A stretch of 64,000 nt of DNA, taken from positions 18,052,739 to 18,116,738 of the forward strand of contig NC_071397.1 of the NCBI RefSeq assembly GCF_022682495.2, in the 5' to 3' direction. This document shows, one piece after another, positions 58,635-64,000 of the stretch. The notes beneath the pieces are model-generated. The model was not told the DNA's origin, searched no databases, and saw only the letters and a list, made by a program, of their open reading frames with translations. The stretch is from Desmodus rotundus (lineage: Eukaryota > Chordata > Mammalia > Chiroptera > Phyllostomidae). The first letter of the stretch is position 1; every line of letters starts with the position of its first letter. Position numbers and translations under genes: made by a program.

Positions 58635-60118
58635 TGTACAACGACATAGTAATATTCTACGAACGCCTTGTGGTCTCAAAGTTTTCACTGCCTCCATTTA
58701 TTTGGTCTCAGGTTTTTTAAAAAGAGTTTTCATGTGAGAATGGGTGTATATACATATCAATATCAATGCACAGGGAAGTTGTGGCCAATCTCTAGTGTTT
58801 TTTTTCTTATTTCTTATTTTAAAAGTAACCCTTTATTGACCTATGGGGGGGGGGAACTTTTCTCTATCCTTCTAAGTTCTTTCAAATGGTCTAATAATGA
58901 AATCTACATGAGAAAGATTTGCAAGACAAAGTAACCAAATTTAATTACATACATAGATATGGGAACCCCTCATACCTGAGAGAGTCAGAAACCTCACACA
59001 TGAGAAGTTGGAGGACAGAAAGTTAAAAGGAAGTATGTGTGGCATTCTGAGCGAAGGATGAGGTAAGGCTCCCAGGGACTTCAGAGGGGAAAAGGGCCTC
59101 ACATGAAGAGCAGATAGTAATTGGTAGTTTTATCTGCCATACAGCTAGGTCATAAATGTTATCTCTGACAATCTCATTATGGGCAAGGACTCTCATTTAA
59201 ATTCTTCTAGGTAATTGGGTTTGAAGGGAGTGACGAAGTTTCTCTTGAGCTCAAGGGGTCTTGGTTGCCTTTAGCTCAAAAATAATGCGAGGGCCGCAGA
59301 AGCATGTATTGGGGTGACTTGTTGTGAGCTCATCTGCCTCACGAGTGTCCAGGAATCCTTCTGTTTTTCCACAGACATACTGTGTGTGGGTGGGTGTACC
59401 TAGACTTGTGACTAAGTTTATATTAGGTGTGATTGGGGCAAGTCACGTGCTTTTAAGAATTTCATACTGGACTTTGTTTGCATATCAAATGAATTTCTAA
59501 ACATTAGCTCAGTGCTGCTTTGAGTAGGGTGCAATAAGTCAGCAAGAGCTTACATGTGAGAGTGTGAGCCAGTGAAAACTTCCTTTCGAAAGGGAACTTT
59601 GATCTTTAAAAGATCACTGCCTGCTTCCACCATGCAACCTCTATCTTTGCTTTAGGTGCAACAAATATGTTTTCCTGCCCCGAGTGCGTTTTCCTAGCAA
59701 CAGCGGTGAGTCGTGACAAGGTGACATGTTTGGAGCAATGTTTGGGTTGTAATGGCGTAATATCAGGTACCAATGTCAAAAAAGTCTGATGTGCTGAGTC
59801 ACGGTGATTCAGTGATTCTCCAGTGGAAAAGGCATGCAGAGAGTTTGCCTTTCACTGCCTTGCTTTTGCTGAAATAGTTCTGCAGACACTGCCCTATGAT
59901 CGCCTTTCATTCACTAAAGCTCACATTTCGGGTGTTTCTCCCTCTTACATAATAAAACAGCAAAGCACACCGCAGGCCGGCCACGTCAGAGGGGCAAACT
60001 GAATCTGCCCGCTGCCTTGGAGATTTGCCTGGGAGCCTTAGGCAGGGGTGTTGTGGTGGAGTCGGAATTGATGCTCAGGCATCGGGACATTGAGATTTAG
60101 ATTAATGAGTGTGTGTGC
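58635..60118. other. Apparently unique sequence containing the far-distal MARE
   Basis: No transposon is recognised across this 1.5 kb, which is unusual for this window. It holds the TGCTGAGTCACGG site (59792-59804) and a modest GC rise at 59970-60060. Confidence 0.4.
59792..59804 (-). promoter_or_regulatory. Far-distal MARE/ARE-type site
   Basis: The plus strand reads TGCTGAGTCACGG; on the minus strand this is CCGTGACTCAGCA, and with one more base it shares 14 nt (CCGTGACTCAGCAC) with the ARE4-like site at 6782. It fits the small-MAF consensus TGCTGAGTCA. The surrounding 58.7-60.1 kb shows no obvious transposon. Function is inferred only. Confidence 0.45.
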
Positions 60119-60180
60119 GGGGGGGGGGGGGGGGGGGGGTCTGTGTATGCACACGTGTGTGTGTGTGTCTGTTTTTTAAC
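60119..60180. repeat. G21 run followed by (GT)n
   Basis: G 60119-60139 (21 bases) is followed by alternating GTGTATGCACACGTGTGTGT to about 60170. Confidence 0.95.
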
Positions 60181-60639
60181 CTCACTTCACTGCTGGTTAA
60201 GAAAATTACTCAAGGTTGAACACAGTAAAGGATTTCAAGATGCTTTAGAGATAAAATTACAAATAAATAATCTTTAGAAGCCAGAAAACCTTTGGGAAAA
60301 CCAGTGAGACAGCTCCAACTTAGGCGAGGAGAAGGTTCTCTTGGTAATAACAGCAAGGTCCCCCCAGGTAGATTGGTTACTTGTGGTAGAGGTGGCGGTG
60401 ACAAAGGGCATGGGAGAATCCGTTGAGACTGCACTAGTGGGGGTGGAGGGGTTGGAGTCACTTTGTAGTAGGACAGTGCTGAGAATGCCAAGGAGCATCA
60501 TACGTGAGCGATCCAAGGTCCCCTCAGGGCAGAAGAGGGGCTGGAAGGCTGGAAGCTCCTGGGAGTTTACCGAGTGGAATCCCATGCCTCAACAAAACAA
60601 ATGTTCATCACCTTACATTTATCACCCTCTCATTCGTAG
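60181..60639. other. No recognised feature
   Basis: The overlapping frames 60210-60491 and 60274-60585 (minus) are proline/serine-rich but unrecognised. Confidence 0.35.
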
Positions 60640-60775
60640 CTGTTTTTGCAGCGGACTATAGTTACCTGTCTGTTCCACTGGATTGCAAGCTCCTTGGCTG
60701 AAGGGACCACAGGGAATTAACCTCTGTATCCCTCGTGTTTACTAAACGTCTTTGTTAAATTAGTGAATAAATCCA
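60640..60775 (+). repeat. L2 3' end
   Basis: TGTTCCACTGGATTGCAAGC, TCCTTGGCTGAAGGGACCAC, CCTCTGTATCCCTCGTG and TTAGTGAATAAATCC match an L2 3' end. Confidence 0.75.
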
Positions 60776-62434
60776 CCTACCCTGTACTTTTCATCAGAAC
60801 TCTGAGACGGGATGAAAACAATTCATGTCTCTCCTAGTGCTTTATTCCTCTCTAGGGCGTGGAAGCACTCCCATGCGCAGAGTGAGCACCCCGTGTCACC
60901 ATGTCTGCCACGACTGCTGTTACTTCTAAGTTTGCTTTGAATCTTCATATGCATAAATTTAACTTTGGTATTTTGATCTGATCACAGTCCCCTGATTCCT
61001 TCTTTTAATTTTAAGCATATACAGTGTGGCTTTTGCACACAGTTTGAAGTTTTATTTCTACTATCCCCCCCCTTTTTTTTGCACAAATGTTCATGCTTCT
61101 CACACTTCCTGTTTCTCCTGAACAGTGTCCCAGGGACTGAAGCCGTGACGACAGTCCTTGGGAGCTGACTGTGTATTTACAGCTCTGGTTAGACACAATC
61201 TCAGATGGGGACTATGTAGCCTGTCTGTAGTGCTCCCTCTTTACTTCAAAAATATTGACCTGTTGACCTCACTTCAGTGTCCAATTACCACTTCATTTTC
61301 CACAACTCTCCGTAACAATAGGCATAGAGTGGGGACTTTGTCACGCCCACTCTCATTTTCTTCCCACCCTCTTTCCCCTTCACTTGCAGCCTCCAGTCTG
61401 TAGTTTTACCACTTACCCTAACTCGTGGCTTCTTCTTAACCCTTGGTACTTTTCTTCTGACCCTGATGCAGCGGGCTATTTGCATACCCCTCTCTCATGC
61501 TTACTGAGTTAGTTTAACATTGTTTAAAAAACCAAAACCAAACCCAAACCCAAACCCAAACCCAAGATTTCCCCCTTTTTGCAATGATAGTTTCTTCTTC
61601 CTGACATCTGTGACCCTGAGCTCATCTGCGTGTTTAACCCACCTGATGAATGGGTTAATGCTGACTTTTCATCGTCACGCTTGCTGTTAATGTCCTTCAG
61701 CCTTGGAGGTGAGCCCGTGGCTCTCATCTCCCGGTAGATCCACAAGGCCCTTTCGCGGTGCTCTCCCAGGTCACGCCTTTACTGCATTCGGGACCCTCTT
61801 AACTTCACGGACCCCCCTTGGTTTTCCAAACCCGTTTAAAAATTTACATCTTCAAGGAAAAACTTCTTAAACTTTCCTACTCCAATAAGTTTCTCAGGGC
61901 TGTGTGAACAGAATTTTCCTTGTATCGTACTAATTGACCAACACATGTATGCATCTTTGTAAACATTCTCAAGGTTTTTTTTTCTTTTCATGAGTGTATT
62001 TTGCTCTCTCAGACCCTTTCTTCTATGTGGGGTTTTTCCACGATGCATAGCATGGTCTTGCTTACACAGAGGACACTAATTTAGTGTGGGTTACAATGGA
62101 TAACAATTAAAAATGTAATATTTACTCCTTCCAGCTGAGTAAATATTTAACTTACTGAGTATGACTCTGTGACAACTTGTCCGGACACTGCCATTTCCGG
62201 TTGTCAGGGAGCTAACTTGTTTCTGTGCTAACTTGTTGCTGCTCTAGTCTTTACCTGCCTGGTTCATATGGAGAGGATGGGGCTTACACAGTAGAGCAGG
62301 GTGTTGTTCTTATGCATTTGGTTACCTGCATCACGTGCCAACCTATCGTAGAGGCCAAGTCCGCACCAGGCTGAATGCTCGTAAAAGAGGTGATGAGGCC
62401 AGGAGAGATGGAACCTGCAGATGCCTCTCAAGCC
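60776..62434. other. Intergenic with a CCCAAA repeat
   Basis: A CCCAAA tract lies at 61540-61565 (four CCC runs). No gene or transposon is recognised elsewhere. Confidence 0.4.
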
Positions 62435-62630
62435 AGATGGCTGGGGTTGAAGTTCAGATTTTGCCATCTGCTAGCTGCACGATTTTGGCCAGTTTACTTA
62501 ATTTCTGTTCCTCAGTTTCAGTTTCCTCTGTAGCATGGCAGTGGCGGTCATTGTATTGATCTGCTAGCACTGTTCGGAGGATTAAAGTATGTAACAGAGT
62601 AAGCACTATGTAAGTACTTAGTTGCCTCAG
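62435..62630 (+). repeat. MIR SINE
   Basis: GCTGGGGTTGAAGTTCAGAT, ATCTGCTAGCTGCACGATTT, TCCTCAGTTTCAGTTTCCTC, TGTTCGGAGGATTAAAGTAT and GAGTAAGCACTATGTAAGTA follow the MIR order closely. Confidence 0.82.
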
Positions 62631-64000
62631 CCACAACTATTTTCACACTTGCCTTAAATCTTTGTACGTACATGTGGATTCAGATGCAATGCATGAAGAT
62701 TTGAATATGAGTTGTTAGGTTTTCCACCCTTCAGCAATGATTCTAGAAGGGTAGAATAGCACACAGCAAGTTTTATCTGCGAAGGCAAAGCCACCTCAGA
62801 AGGGGCCGTGATGGGTGAAAGCCAGTTCCTGCTGTACCGCTGCTCTGCACTGGTCAAACCCGTTCACGTCAGGACAAAGAAAGGCTGGGGCACTTCAGAG
62901 TAGAGGAGACTAAAGACGCATGACAACCAAGGGCGAGTCATGGTCCGGGGAAGGTTCCTGGTTTGCTCCAAAAGACGTTAGAAAACCTGGAGGGATGGGA
63001 GTACAGCCTGACACCATCATGACTATTATTCAATGTCAAGTTTCTCCTGTGATAACTGTAATGTGATTATGTAAGAGGATCTTCTAATTCTTGCAATACG
63101 TGTGTGTGTGAGTGTGTGTACCGTGGACAGAGGAAGAGAAAACAGAGATGAAGAAAGATTGAGAAAGTAAATGTGAGAAAATGTTTACATTTGATGATTC
63201 TGGGTTATACAGGTTTCTTCTATTTTTTTACACTCTTGTATTTTGGCAACTTTTCTATAAATTTAAAATTATTTCAAAATGAAAAGTGAAAAAAATAGTC
63301 CTGTGTTTTGGAGACTCTACTTTCCAATTTGAAATATGGGTGAATTTTAATTTACAGTTTTTAAAATTATGACAGAATTTTTTGAGCTGCAAATTGGAAA
63401 ATTTTATCTGAAGAATTTCTTTAAATGATTTTAGTATAAAAGTCCTCTAAACATGACAAGTTAAGGGACATTAAGAAACATAGTTCTTTTGAAAAGAACA
63501 AAAATACACAGGAAGAAATACAATTTAATAAACTACATTTATTGGTTAGTAGAAGAGTTGAATTTTCAGCCATCCATTTTAAAGTCAGTGGTATATTGGT
63601 CCACCTGTATTGTCTGAAGAACTCAGTTTGTTCAATAACTAGGTTTCCTCCCAATTTTTTGGTAAATACCAGAGTAATAGAATTGAGTTATTGTTGAAAT
63701 TTCCAATTCATCTGAAGTTCATAATGTAAAATTGTAAATGTTCTTAAAAACATGTACATTCTTAAAATAAAAATGCCCAAAAGTTAAAGGACAAAGTCAT
63801 GTATTTTCTTTAATCCTGGAATATTCACATTCATGGAATAAAAATCTGTAGGTAAATTTCATCGTCTGTGATACGTAGTTTTTTTGTGCCATATTCAGCT
63901 ATTCCGTTCTCTTTAAGATAAGATTTTCTGATGCAAAGTTAATTTAAAATTACATATCAAATAGCAGGGAATGTTCAAAACACAAGCTGGCTTCCAGTTT
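62631..64000. other. Intergenic sequence
   Basis: A possible L1M 3'-end-like stretch occurs at 63050-63290 (CTCTTGTATTTTGGCAACTT, AATTATTTCAAAATGAAAAG). Otherwise AT-rich and unrecognised. Confidence 0.35.

Noticed and set aside
61540..61565. Interstitial telomeric repeat
   Set aside because: The unit is CCCAAA, not CCCTAA; it is a simple repeat.
1..64000. CRISPR array, operon or bacterial mobile system
   Set aside because: Sequence character, introns and retroelements are mammalian; no regularly spaced repeats are present.

Overview
The window is mammalian nuclear DNA, most likely from a bat. At least five tRNA-derived SINEs of the Ves type are present. They begin GCCCTGGCC-like, carry a tRNA-like box B, and have a CTCTCTCACAT-type body and A-rich tail. 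They sit among L1, L2, MIR, MaLR, Tigger, hAT and mariner copies. The species cannot be read from the sequence. Only one protein-coding gene is visible, and only its first coding exon.

Layout. Positions 1-3035 are the start of intron 1 of GCLC (glutamate-cysteine ligase catalytic subunit), transcribed leftward. Exon 1 codes for 50 residues at 3036-3185 on the minus strand. Its 5' UTR and promoter lie in a CpG-rich block to about 3860, with a TATA-like box at 3671-3678. About 3.1 kb further upstream (6380-7000) a GC-rich block holds a site matching the well-known distal antioxidant response element (ARE) of human GCLC, with a second TRE/ARE-like site 200 bp away. From about 7 kb to 64 kb I see no convincing exon. 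This is intergenic sequence upstream of GCLC, built largely from layered transposons. A third ARE/MARE-type site, sharing a 14-nt core with the promoter-distal one, lies at 59.8 kb in sequence that shows no obvious repeat.

Transposon structure. Several insertions can be delimited from target-site duplications. (a) An L1 at 33,084-34,990 appears to have carried about 0.8 kb of 3' flanking DNA (3' transduction), because its 15-bp duplication encloses both parts. (b) A 2-kb L1-derived element at 43,301-45,327 has a decayed ORF1 and no ORF2, a half-L1 (HAL1-like) architecture. (c) Two mariner copies carry different internal deletions; one is nested at a TA inside an L1. (d) A 1,070-bp solo LTR interrupts an L1 3' end. 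(e) A 214-bp hAT MITE has a perfect 8-bp duplication. (f) An L1 tail interrupts an L2 reverse-transcriptase remnant.

How it fits together: GCLC makes gamma-glutamylcysteine, the rate-limiting precursor of glutathione. Its first exon, core promoter and stress-responsive upstream elements are all in this window; the rest is regulatory or neutral intergenic DNA. Identifications of repeat families come from recognition of consensus features, not a database run, and boundaries marked approximate should be read that way.
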